DNA of 64,000 nt. Origin: Mesorhizobium sp. M1E.F.Ca.ET.045.02.1.1 (GTDB taxonomy: Bacteria; Pseudomonadota; Alphaproteobacteria; Rhizobiales; Rhizobiaceae). The DNA lies in the NCBI RefSeq assembly GCF_003952485.1, contig NZ_CP034447.1, forward strand, positions 3,734,501 through 3,798,500, in the 5' to 3' direction. This document shows positions 10,524 to 18,304 of this stretch, piece after piece (position 1 is the first letter of the stretch; each line of letters starts with the position of its first letter). The notes under the pieces are model-generated. The model did not search any database. It saw only the letters and a program-made list of their open reading frames with translations, and was not told where the DNA came from. Both the position numbers and the translations under genes were made by a program.

Positions 10524-10634
10524 ACCCGGGGATGGAACCTCCTCCCTCCGTTCCCGGGGTGACCAGCCAGCACCTCCTCCCGCTGGCTCGTAACAGGAAA
10601 AGGCCGGCACCTCCTCCCGCCGGCCTTTTCTTTT
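10524..10634 (+). ncRNA. Triple-hairpin RNA with identical CCTCCTCCC loops (cuckoo/CcsR-like)
   Basis: Three consecutive hairpins present the same loop, A-CCTCCTCCC. The first has stem 10524-10536 / 10547-10560. The second has AGCCAGC / GCTGGCT with loop 10572-10581. The third has AAAAGGCCGGC / GCCGGCCTTTT with loop 10609-10618. The stems differ in sequence while the loops are identical, which suggests selection on the loop. CCUCCUCCC is a perfect anti-Shine-Dalgarno sequence and the defining feature of alphaproteobacterial cuckoo RNAs such as CcsR of Rhodobacter. It lies about 80 bases after the phasin stop with no obvious promoter of its own, so it may be the 3' UTR of the phasin mRNA or be processed from it. 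Confidence 0.75.
10598..10634 (+). terminator. Intrinsic terminator of the phasin transcript
   Basis: The third CCTCCTCCC hairpin has an 11-bp stem (AAAAGGCCGGC / GCCGGCCTTTT) and is followed by CTTTT, so it doubles as a Rho-independent terminator. Confidence 0.85.
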
Positions 10635-10782
10635 GCCCGGCTAAAACGGGTGCCGGTCGTTGAACCGGCCTTTGCCTAATCAAAGGCCTTGAATTAGACT
10701 CTGATAGCCCGTATTGGACGCATCGCCGACGACAGCGCGGACGCGGAGAACGGTTTCTCCTCGATTGCGGTCAGGTAGATGT

Positions 10783-10859
10783 GCCGTTGTAGCTCAGTTG
10801 GTTAGAGCACCAGATTGTGGATCTGGGGGTCGCTGGTTCGAGCCCAGCCAACGGTACCA
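10783..10859 (+). tRNA. tRNA-His (GTG), lacking G-1 and with A73
   Basis: A complete cloverleaf is visible. Acceptor GCCGTTG pairs with CAACGGT, the D-arm is GCTC...GAGC, the anticodon stem CCAGA/TCTGG carries loop TTGTGGA with anticodon GTG (10817-10819), the T-arm is GCTGG/CCAGC, and CCA is encoded at 10857-10859. The base before position 1 is T, not G, and the discriminator is A (10856) rather than C. This is the unusual tRNA-His type of some alphaproteobacteria that pairs with a divergent histidyl-tRNA synthetase; such a synthetase is encoded at 42173-43693. Confidence 0.97.
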
Positions 10860-10874
10860 TCGGCTCCCTGACGG

Positions 10875-12767
10875 TCACGTCGCTTTGCCGGCCGCCGCGT
10901 CCATTCCCATGTCTTCCTCGGAAATGTCGTCGAACGAGGCGTAGTTCATGTTGTAGAGGCGGGCGTAGAGGCCGTTTCGTTGCATCAATCGTTCGTGGTT
11001 ACCGCTTTCGACGATCTCGCCGTTCTGCAGGACGATGATGCGGTCGGCGCCGCGGATGGTGGCGAGCCGATGGGCTATGACGAGCCCGGTCCGGCCTTCC
11101 AGCAGTTTTGTCAGCGCCTTCTGGATCAGCATCTCCGTATAGGAATCGATGCTGGCCGTGGCCTCGTCGAGCACCAGTATCCTGGCGTCGGCCACCAGCG
11201 CCCGCGCGAAGCTGATCAACTGGCGCTGGCCGAGCGAGAGATTGCCGCCGCGCTGCTCGAGCTCGGTGTCGTAACCGCCGGGCAAGTGCGAGATGAAGTC
11301 GTGCGCGCCGACGGCCTTCGCCGCGCGCACCACCTCCTCGCGGGTAGCATTGGTCTTGTGATAGCGGATGTTCTCCAGCACCGTTCCGGAAAACAGAAAC
11401 GGCTCCTGCAGGACCATGGCCATCTGATCGCCGAGCGAATCCTGCGTCAGGTCGCGCACGTCGTGGCCACCGACCAGGACCTGACCCGACCACACATCGT
11501 AGAAGCGATGCGCCAGCGCCATGGAGCTCGACTTGCCGGACCCGGTCGGGCCGACAAGCGCTACGGTTTCGCCCGGATTGACACGGAAGCTGACATTCTT
11601 CAGCACCGGCTGGTCCCGCCGGTAGCCGAAGGTGACGTTCCTGAACTCGACCGACCCGTCCATGTCGCGCGACAGCGCCACCGCGTCTTGCCTGTCGCTG
11701 ACGTCCACCGGCACGTCGAGCACTTCGGAGATGCGCTGGCCCGAAGCCATGGCGCGCTGCATGACGCTGTACTGCATGGTAAGCGAGCGGATGGGGTCGA
11801 AGAAGCGCTGGATGTAGAACAGGAATGCCACCATGACGCCGACATCGAGGCTGTGCGACAGCACCATCGAACCGCCGACGACGATGACCGTCGCCATGGC
11901 GATGCCGGTCAGCGTATCGACGATCGGCACCATCACCTGCGCGTATTTGGCCGACCTCAGATGGGCATTGAGATTGGCCAGCACCTTCTCGTCATAGAGG
12001 TCGAAATTGACGTGCTGGCGTTCGAGGCTTTGCACGGTGCGCACGCCGTGAATGCCTTCGGCGAGCGCCCCGTTGGCGATCGAGTTGGTTTCATGCGCGG
12101 CCATGAAGGCGACCTTGGCGCGCGGCAGCCAGAACAGGCGGACGACGAACAGCATCGGCATGGTCGACAGCGTCAGCAGCCCGAGCCGGAAATCCAGCCA
12201 GAGCAGGACGCTGACGATGCCGAACAATAAGACGATGTCGCCCACCGACATGACCGACGTCTCGAGGAATTCCTGCATCGAATTGACGTCGCCCTGCAGG
12301 CGCGACATCAGCCGGCCGACCTCGGTCTTGTCCATGAAACTCAGCGAGACCCGCTGCAGATGGCTGAACATGGCGCGGCGCAGGTCGGAAAGCACATTCT
12401 CGGCCACCTTGCCGACGACGCTCTCCTGCACATAGCTGGCCGCGTAGTTGATGAGGATGATCACGGCAAAGGCAGCGGTCGCCCAGCCCATCACCGAACG
12501 GTCGAGCCTGCCCGGCGCCATGCCGTGGTCGATGGCGTAGCGGATGACCAGCGGGATCGCCAATTGCGTCAGCGTGAACACCAGCACCGCAGCGACCGAG
12601 ATGAAGATGCGGGACTGGTACGGTTTGACGAAGCTCCAGATGCGCCGCACGACGCGCGGATCGTAGGCCTTGCCGAAGACCTCCTCCTCGTCGCGGTGCG
12701 AGCCGACGACCGCCTTTGCCGGCCGTCCGCTGGTGTCTTCCTTCTCGTCGTCGCGCGGGTCCGGCAT
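10875..12767 (-). CDS. ABC exporter, fused permease-ATPase (second half-transporter)
   Basis: About 630 aa in the type IV ABC exporter layout: an N-terminal six-helix domain with spans such as FISVAAVLVFTLTQLAIPLVI, then an ATPase domain. The ATPase has Walker A GPTGSGKS near residue 407, signature LSLGQRQL near 509, Walker B ILVLDEAT and an H-loop AHRLAT. The signature has LSLGQ instead of LSGGQ, common in one partner of asymmetric heterodimers. Its ATG at 12767 overlaps the stop of the preceding ABC gene (TGATG), so the two are coupled; GTG at 12770 is an alternative start. Substrate cannot be told from sequence; lipids or drugs are typical. Confidence 0.88.
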   Translation of the reverse strand: MPDPRDDEKEDTSGRPAKAVVGSHRDEEEVFGKAYDPRVVRRIWSFVKPYQSRIFISVAAVLVFTLTQLAIPLVIRYAIDHGMAPGRLDRSVMGWATAAFAVIILINYAASYVQESVVGKVAENVLSDLRRAMFSHLQRVSLSFMDKTEVGRLMSRLQGDVNSMQEFLETSVMSVGDIVLLFGIVSVLLWLDFRLGLLTLSTMPMLFVVRLFWLPRAKVAFMAAHETNSIANGALAEGIHGVRTVQSLERQHVNFDLYDEKVLANLNAHLRSAKYAQVMVPIVDTLTGIAMATVIVVGGSMVLSHSLDVGVMVAFLFYIQRFFDPIRSLTMQYSVMQRAMASGQRISEVLDVPVDVSDRQDAVALSRDMDGSVEFRNVTFGYRRDQPVLKNVSFRVNPGETVALVGPTGSGKSSSMALAHRFYDVWSGQVLVGGHDVRDLTQDSLGDQMAMVLQEPFLFSGTVLENIRYHKTNATREEVVRAAKAVGAHDFISHLPGGYDTELEQRGGNLSLGQRQLISFARALVADARILVLDEATASIDSYTEMLIQKALTKLLEGRTGLVIAHRLATIRGADRIIVLQNGEIVESGNHERLMQRNGLYARLYNMNYASFDDISEEDMGMDAAAGKAT

Positions 12768-14647
12768 CACGCGGCTCCCAATGCGGCATCGTCGGGCCGT
12801 AGCTGCAGGTCGTAGAGCGCGCGGTAGCGTCCGCCCAAGGCCAGCAGTTCCTCATGCGTGCCGCACTCGACAATCCGGCCACCCTCGACGAACAGGATCT
12901 GGTCGGCATGCATCAGCGAACTCAGCCGATGCGAGATGATGAGCGTCACGCGGTCCTTGGCGAAGCGCTTCATCGCTGCCCGGATCCGCTGTTCGGTGCC
13001 GGCATCGATGGCCGCGGTGGAATCGTCGAAGACCAGCACCGAAGGCCGCAGCATCAGGCTGCGGGCGATGGTCAGGCGCTGCCGCTGGCCCCCGGAGAGC
13101 GACGCGCCGCGTTCGCCGACGATCGTGGTGTAGCCGGCCGGAAGCCCGATGATGTAGTTGTGCAACTGGGCGGATTCGGCCGCCCGCTCGATGCGGGTCT
13201 CGCGTGCCCAGGGATTGCCATAGGCAATGTTGTTCTCGATCGAGGTCGTGAACAGGAAGGCGTCCTGCTGCACGACGCCGACCGCCTTGCGCAGCGATTG
13301 CAGCGTGACCGCGCGGATGTCCTGGCCGTCGATGGTGATGGTGCCGCGGGTCACATCGTAGAAGCGCGGGATCAAATGCGCGATGGTCGACTTGCCGCTG
13401 CCGGGGGGACCGACGATGCCGATGGTCTGGCCGGGCCTGGCCTCGAAGGAAATACCGGACAATGTCGGCCGGCCGCCTGAACCCCCATAGCGGAAGCCGA
13501 CATCGTCGAAGCGCAGCACGCCCTCGGTGACGACGAGGTCCCTGGCACCCGGCGCGTCCTTGATGTCGAGCTCGGTGTCTAGCAGTTCGAACAGCCGCGT
13601 GCCGCAGGTCGAGGCGCGTGCGAACGAGTTGACCATCAGGCCGAGCTGGCGCACCGGCATCTGCAGGATGGTCATGAAGGTGAGGAACTGCGCCAGCGTG
13701 CCGACGCTGATTTGACCCGCCATCACCTTCTGGCCGCCGAACCAGAGCACGAGCCCCATGGCCGCCAGGAACGAGAAGTTCATCGCGCTGGTGTTGCCGA
13801 CGCGGATATCGACGCGCTCGTTGGCGAGATCCAGCGCGTCCTGCTTGGCACGGTCGAATTTCTTGAGCTCGTGGCTCTGCGCCGCAAAAGCGCGCACGAC
13901 ACGGATGCCGCCGAGGTTCTCGTCCATCACTCGGCTCAGCACCGACAGTCGCTGCTGCAGGGTCAGCCAGGTGCTGCGCAGTCTCAACTGGGTGACGGAG
14001 GACCGCCAGGCGACGAACGGCACGAAGCTGAGGCTGAGCAGCCCGAGCACCGGATCGGTGCTGATCAAGAGATAGGCACCGACGCCGATCAGCACGCCGA
14101 GCAGAACCACGCGCAGGACGCCGGTGGAAAAGAACATGCGCACGCCGTCGAGATCGAGCAGCCCGAGCGTGATCAGATCGCCGGTGTGAACCCTGTCGTG
14201 AAAGGCAAAGCTCAGGCGCTGGATTTTCTCATAGAAAGCCAGGCGCAGTTCGTATCCGGTCTGATGGCCGACGGCCTCGCCATAGTAGTTCTGCGCCATG
14301 GTGAAGAGGCCGCGCAGGACGCTGACGACGAGCAGCGTGAGCGCCGTGTTCCAGAGCGCGTGCTCCGCGGCAGTGCCGGCGCCCTCGGCTATCACGCCTT
14401 GCGCCTGATCGATGGCGCGCCCCAGCAGGCGTGGAATGAGAAGCTGCAGCGTCGCGGCAATCAAGGTCGAGACGATGGTGATAGCGACCTGCCAGGGGTG
14501 GCGCAGCATCATGCGCATGATGCGGAGCAGGGTGCTGAAGCCCTTTCCCCAGGAGGCTTCCGCCACATGGGCAAAGGATTTGCCACGCTCCGGCGCGCTG
14601 CTTTTTGCATCCGTATGCAAGGAAAATATCCAACCAGATCCGAACAT
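12767..14647 (-). CDS. ABC exporter, fused permease-ATPase (first half-transporter)
   Basis: 626 aa, same layout as its partner: membrane domain (spans such as VAITIVSTLIAATLQLLIP), then an ATPase with Walker A GPPGSGKST near residue 411, signature LSGGQRQR, and H-loop ISHRLSS. Walker B is VLVFDDSTAAID, with Asp in place of the usual catalytic Glu, whereas the partner keeps DEAT. That pairing (one degenerate and one consensus catalytic site) is typical of heterodimeric exporters. No convincing ribosome binding site precedes the start at 14647, so the exact start is uncertain. Confidence 0.87.
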   Translation of the reverse strand: MFGSGWIFSLHTDAKSSAPERGKSFAHVAEASWGKGFSTLLRIMRMMLRHPWQVAITIVSTLIAATLQLLIPRLLGRAIDQAQGVIAEGAGTAAEHALWNTALTLLVVSVLRGLFTMAQNYYGEAVGHQTGYELRLAFYEKIQRLSFAFHDRVHTGDLITLGLLDLDGVRMFFSTGVLRVVLLGVLIGVGAYLLISTDPVLGLLSLSFVPFVAWRSSVTQLRLRSTWLTLQQRLSVLSRVMDENLGGIRVVRAFAAQSHELKKFDRAKQDALDLANERVDIRVGNTSAMNFSFLAAMGLVLWFGGQKVMAGQISVGTLAQFLTFMTILQMPVRQLGLMVNSFARASTCGTRLFELLDTELDIKDAPGARDLVVTEGVLRFDDVGFRYGGSGGRPTLSGISFEARPGQTIGIVGPPGSGKSTIAHLIPRFYDVTRGTITIDGQDIRAVTLQSLRKAVGVVQQDAFLFTTSIENNIAYGNPWARETRIERAAESAQLHNYIIGLPAGYTTIVGERGASLSGGQRQRLTIARSLMLRPSVLVFDDSTAAIDAGTEQRIRAAMKRFAKDRVTLIISHRLSSLMHADQILFVEGGRIVECGTHEELLALGGRYRALYDLQLRPDDAALGAA

Positions 14648-15182
14648 TAGCCCGGACGAATGAAGCAGACTCAGTTGAAGCAGCGCGATGTTACGCGGGC
14701 CTGACTTGACCGTTCAAGGGCCAATGGCGGCGTCGCATCTATGCCTGGGAACGCGGCCCATATGCTCGTGATCCGATGGTTGCCTGCCTCACCTGACGCG
14801 GCGGAAGGAAGCAGGACGGCGAGCGGAGTCGACATTGCGTGAGGATATCACTATATACCGGCGGCTTTCGGTTTCTCGCCCATTTGCTGCGCCTGCGAGA
14901 TTGCCGTAAATGCGTTGCGTATAGTGACGGAAATCGGCCTGAAAAACCGGGAAAAAGCAAGCAGAAACAAGAGAGCGGATCTTTGACGGTCCTGGCGAAG
15001 CATCATCATCCTCACCGATCTGAACGTGTTCCCTGAACCCTCCAATTCCTCCCACTGTGTGGATCTCGGGCAAGATGTCTTGCCGGTCGAGGCCGACTCG
15101 GGTCGAATGGGGCGTGCATCCGTTAGCGGGATGGGGGCGTTCATGACTACCAAACCGGCTTAGCCGCTAGGGAAGAAGCAGT
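14648..15182. other. Intergenic region without a supported gene
   Basis: About 535 bases between the divergent ABC exporter operon and the DUF768 gene. Short open frames exist on both strands, but none has a convincing start site or a recognisable product. Its A+T content is higher than the flanks, particularly around 14840-15000. Confidence 0.5.
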
Positions 15183-15437
15183 ATGAGTGAACACGCGATC
15201 GAGTTCTTGCGCGGATGGATTGGCGAAAAGGTCCATTGCCAGCATTCTCCAGCCAAGATCGAGAAGCAGGCCGAGACCCTGGCGAAGGAATGCTGCGCCG
15301 AGGCCGCCGAGGAAGGCATTCTTCTGGAAGACATCCAGGAAGAAGTCGGCGATATCCAGGAACTGATCGCCTCGCGGCTCGAGGAAGTCGCCGAGGAGAG
15401 CACGCACGAGACGCCGTCGGACAAGCTGTCCGAGTAA
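15183..15437 (+). CDS. DUF768 family small protein
   Basis: 84 aa, acidic and probably all-helical. It starts MSEHAIEFLRGWIGEKV, contains a Cys pair (KECCAEAAEEG), and ends in a Glu-rich helix and a short polar tail. A GAAG element precedes the ATG at 15183. From memory it matches DUF768, a small family expanded in Mesorhizobium with no known function. It is convergent with the P1-peptidase gene and stands alone. Confidence 0.8.
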   Translation: MSEHAIEFLRGWIGEKVHCQHSPAKIEKQAETLAKECCAEAAEEGILLEDIQEEVGDIQELIASRLEEVAEESTHETPSDKLSE

Positions 15438-15491
15438 GACACCGGCCCGGCGCGCCGGGAAGCCCTGTGCCCCCTGGGCTGGGCGCGGGGC

Positions 15492-16610
15492 TTAGCCGAA
15501 TTTGTTCTTCAGCCATTCCTTTGGCAGCGCCGGCACGAAATTGCCGTCACGCCCCGTCATGTCCTCATTGGCGATCAGCGCGTTGAGGATCGCTTCCTCC
15601 ACCCCTTGCACAACAGCATCGAAGAACGGGTCGATATCGACGTCCGGGATGAAATACGCGCGGGCGATGCGGCCTGAAGCCGCCAGCGCGGCCCCCGGAT
15701 TGGCGGTCGAGAAGGCAAGAAAGATATCGCCCGAGCTGTGGTAGCCATAGCCGCCGGTCATGGCGATGCCGAGCGGCACGCGCCGGGCAAGCCGTTTCAT
15801 CTGATGCGGCAGGAACGGCGCGTCGGTGGCGACAATGGCGATGATCGAGCCCTTTTCGGCGCGCGGCGTGCCTTCGCGGATCGCCGGCTCGGTGAGTTCC
15901 GGCCCGACGCGCCGGCCGTGAATGGTGAAGTTGGACCGCCTGCCGAAGTTCGCCTGCACGAACACGCCCAGCGTGTAGCTTCTTTCCTGCCATTCGATGA
16001 TGCGCGAGGCGGTGCCGGACCCGGCCTTGAAGCCGAAGGAGATCATGCCGGTGCCGCCGCCGACGCTGCCTTCCTCGATGGCGCCGCCTGTCGCGCCATC
16101 GAGCGCGGCGGAGACATGACCGAAGCCGACATGGTGGCCATTGATGTCGTTGAGGAAACCGTCATAGGTCTCGGCCGCCACCGGCAGTCCCCACGCGCTG
16201 TCGAGTGCCGCCGGCAGCACTTGGTTCATCCAGCGCAGCGTGCCGTCGCGGGTGACGCCGCAGGAATGGGTGTTGGTGATGGTGATCGGCAGATTGAAGG
16301 CGCCGGTCTCCTCGATGATGTGCGTGCCGGTGAGTTCGCCATTGCCGTTCTGGCTGAACACGCCGGCAAACACCGGCGTCGCGAGCTCGCCGGGCGGTCT
16401 TGGCAGGATCGCCGTCATGCCGGTGCGCACCGGTCCCTTGCCGACCTGGAGTGGGCCGTCTCCGGAAATCAGCGTCGTGTAGCCGACCGTGACACCCGGC
16501 ACGTCGGTGATGGCGTTGAAGCGCCCGGGCGTGCCGTCCAGGGCTATCGCGAACGAACGCAGGCGGGGCTTGCCGGAGGGCGTGCGGAGATGCGGGTCGT
16601 CGATGATCAT
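15492..16610 (-). CDS. P1 family peptidase (DmpA-type aminopeptidase)
   Basis: 372 aa. The sequence GSIIAIVATDAPFLPHQMKRLARR matches the DmpA/BapA family, Ntn-hydrolases made as a single chain that cleaves itself before the Ser of GSII to expose the nucleophile. DVPGVTVGYTT near the N-terminus and NTHSCGVTRDG are further family motifs. Family members remove N-terminal D- or L-residues or beta-amino acids from peptides; the substrate here is unknown. The ATG at 16610 follows GAGGA with ideal spacing; the longer open frame overlaps xseA and was rejected. It lies 7 bases after xseA, so the two are likely cotranscribed. Confidence 0.88.
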   Translation of the reverse strand: MIIDDPHLRTPSGKPRLRSFAIALDGTPGRFNAITDVPGVTVGYTTLISGDGPLQVGKGPVRTGMTAILPRPPGELATPVFAGVFSQNGNGELTGTHIIEETGAFNLPITITNTHSCGVTRDGTLRWMNQVLPAALDSAWGLPVAAETYDGFLNDINGHHVGFGHVSAALDGATGGAIEEGSVGGGTGMISFGFKAGSGTASRIIEWQERSYTLGVFVQANFGRRSNFTIHGRRVGPELTEPAIREGTPRAEKGSIIAIVATDAPFLPHQMKRLARRVPLGIAMTGGYGYHSSGDIFLAFSTANPGAALAASGRIARAYFIPDVDIDPFFDAVVQGVEEAILNALIANEDMTGRDGNFVPALPKEWLKNKFG

Positions 16611-16617
16611 CCCGTCC

Positions 16618-18186
16618 TCAGAACAACGAGCCTTGGCTGCCGGGCTCCTTGGCCTTGCCCGAGGACTTGGCGGCCAGCTTCGGCCGCGCTCCGCCACTTG
16701 TGGCGATGGCCTCGGCACTGCCGTCGGCGAATTCCAGTTGCAGCGCCGCGCCCGGCGCCAATTCCGCGACGCGCTTTATGACGGCGCCGTCGGCGTCCTT
16801 GACCAATGCGAAGCCGCGCGCCAGCACGGCCTTGTGCGAGAGGGTGGAGAGCAGCCGGTCGGCCTGGGTAAGCGCCGCACGCAGCCGATCAAGCTGCCGC
16901 GCCAGGGCCTGGTCCTGCCTTCGCATCAGCCCGGCCAGCGTATCGGCCTGCAGCTTCTGCCGCCTGACGATCGGCGCCGGCGACAGTCTCGCCGAGGTGC
17001 GCTGGAAGCGCGCCCGGCCTTGGCGAACGATGGCAAAGAATGCGGCCCGCGCGCGGGCAATGTCGCGGCCGGTCAGCGTGCGGGTCTCGTTGAGGCGGCG
17101 CGACAGGGTCGCTGGCGTCAGCCGCTGCCGGTCCAGCCTCGAGCGCTTGCGCTCGATGCTCACCGTCAGGCCACGGCCCAGCCGGCTGGTCGCCTCGTCG
17201 AAGCGGCGGCGCGGCAGCGCCAGCAACTGATCGGGCGAAGGCAGTGCCCGCGCCGCGGCGCGCACCGCCTGGCGCTTGCGCTCCAGATTGCGCGAAGCGC
17301 AGGCATTGAGCCGCGCCCCGAGGCTCGCCAGCGTGGCCTCGAGATCGGCCTTGACGGGTACCGCAATCTCGGCCGCGCCCGTGGGCGTCGGCGCGCGCAT
17401 ATCGGCGACGAAGTCGATCAGCGTCCAGTCCGTCTCGTGGCCGACTGCGGAGATCACTGGGATATGCGAGGCTGCGACGGCGCGTGCCAGCCCTTCGTCG
17501 TTGAAACCCCAAAGATCCTCGAGGCTGCCGCCGCCGCGCGCCACGATCAGAAGATCGGGCTGTCGTATCGCGCCGTCCGAGGCGAGCGCATTGAAGCCGT
17601 TGACGGCCGCGGTCACTTCCTTGGCCGTCGTCTCGCCCTGGACCCTCACCGGCCAGACCAGCACGGTGAGCGGAAACCGGTCCTTGATGCGGTGGATGAT
17701 GTCTCGGATCACCGAGCCGGTCGGCGAGGTGACCACGCCGATGACTTGAGGCATGAACGGCAGCCGCCGCTTGCGCCCGGAATCGAACAGGCCCTCCGCC
17801 TGCAGCCGGCGCTTGCGCTCTTCCAGCAGCGCCATCAGTGCTCCGGCGCCCGCCGGCTCCAGATTGTCGATGACGATCTGGTAGTTGGACTTGCCGGGAT
17901 AGGTCGTCAGCTTGCCGCTGGCGATCACTTCCATCCCTTCCTCGGGGCGGAATTTCAGCCGGGCCATCGTCGTCTTCCAGACCACGGCGTCGAGCCGCGC
18001 GCGGTCGTCCTTCAGCGCGAAATAGGCGTGGCCGGAGGAATGCGGGCCGCGATAGCCTGAAATCTCGCCGCGCACCCGCACGTTGCCGAAGGCGTCCTCG
18101 ACCGTGCGTTTCAGCGCGCCTGAAATCTCGCTCACCGTGTATTCGGTGGCGTTGCTGCGTGATTCGGTTGCTGCTTCACTCATCAT
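16618..18186 (-). CDS. xseA: Exodeoxyribonuclease VII large subunit
   Basis: 522 aa. It begins with an OB-fold DNA-binding domain ([27 protein letters not shown]), continues with the catalytic domain ([58 protein letters not shown]) and a long Arg-rich coiled coil, and ends with GSLF. With XseB it degrades single-stranded DNA to oligonucleotides in the cytoplasm; xseB is not in this window. The first two codons are both ATG, so the start is 18186 or 18183. Confidence 0.95.
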   Translation of the reverse strand: MMSEAATESRSNATEYTVSEISGALKRTVEDAFGNVRVRGEISGYRGPHSSGHAYFALKDDRARLDAVVWKTTMARLKFRPEEGMEVIASGKLTTYPGKSNYQIVIDNLEPAGAGALMALLEERKRRLQAEGLFDSGRKRRLPFMPQVIGVVTSPTGSVIRDIIHRIKDRFPLTVLVWPVRVQGETTAKEVTAAVNGFNALASDGAIRQPDLLIVARGGGSLEDLWGFNDEGLARAVAASHIPVISAVGHETDWTLIDFVADMRAPTPTGAAEIAVPVKADLEATLASLGARLNACASRNLERKRQAVRAAARALPSPDQLLALPRRRFDEATSRLGRGLTVSIERKRSRLDRQRLTPATLSRRLNETRTLTGRDIARARAAFFAIVRQGRARFQRTSARLSPAPIVRRQKLQADTLAGLMRRQDQALARQLDRLRAALTQADRLLSTLSHKAVLARGFALVKDADGAVIKRVAELAPGAALQLEFADGSAEAIATSGGARPKLAAKSSGKAKEPGSQGSLF

Positions 18187-18304
18187 GCGATTGGGGAACG
18201 CTTATCGGCCTGCGTCAAGGCAGGGACCAATCCTCGCTAATATTATAACGCGATCTTAAGCCGAATTTGCTTTGACTGGCTCCGATACAGTCGGCCAAGC
18301 ACGC

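Noticed and set aside
10714..10944. 76-aa frame over the tRNA-His gene
   Set aside because: It runs through the tRNA and into antisense of the ABC gene, and has no ribosome binding site.
14839..15036. 65-aa frame in the gap before DUF768
   Set aside because: Sequence looks random, no ribosome binding site, no recognisable features.
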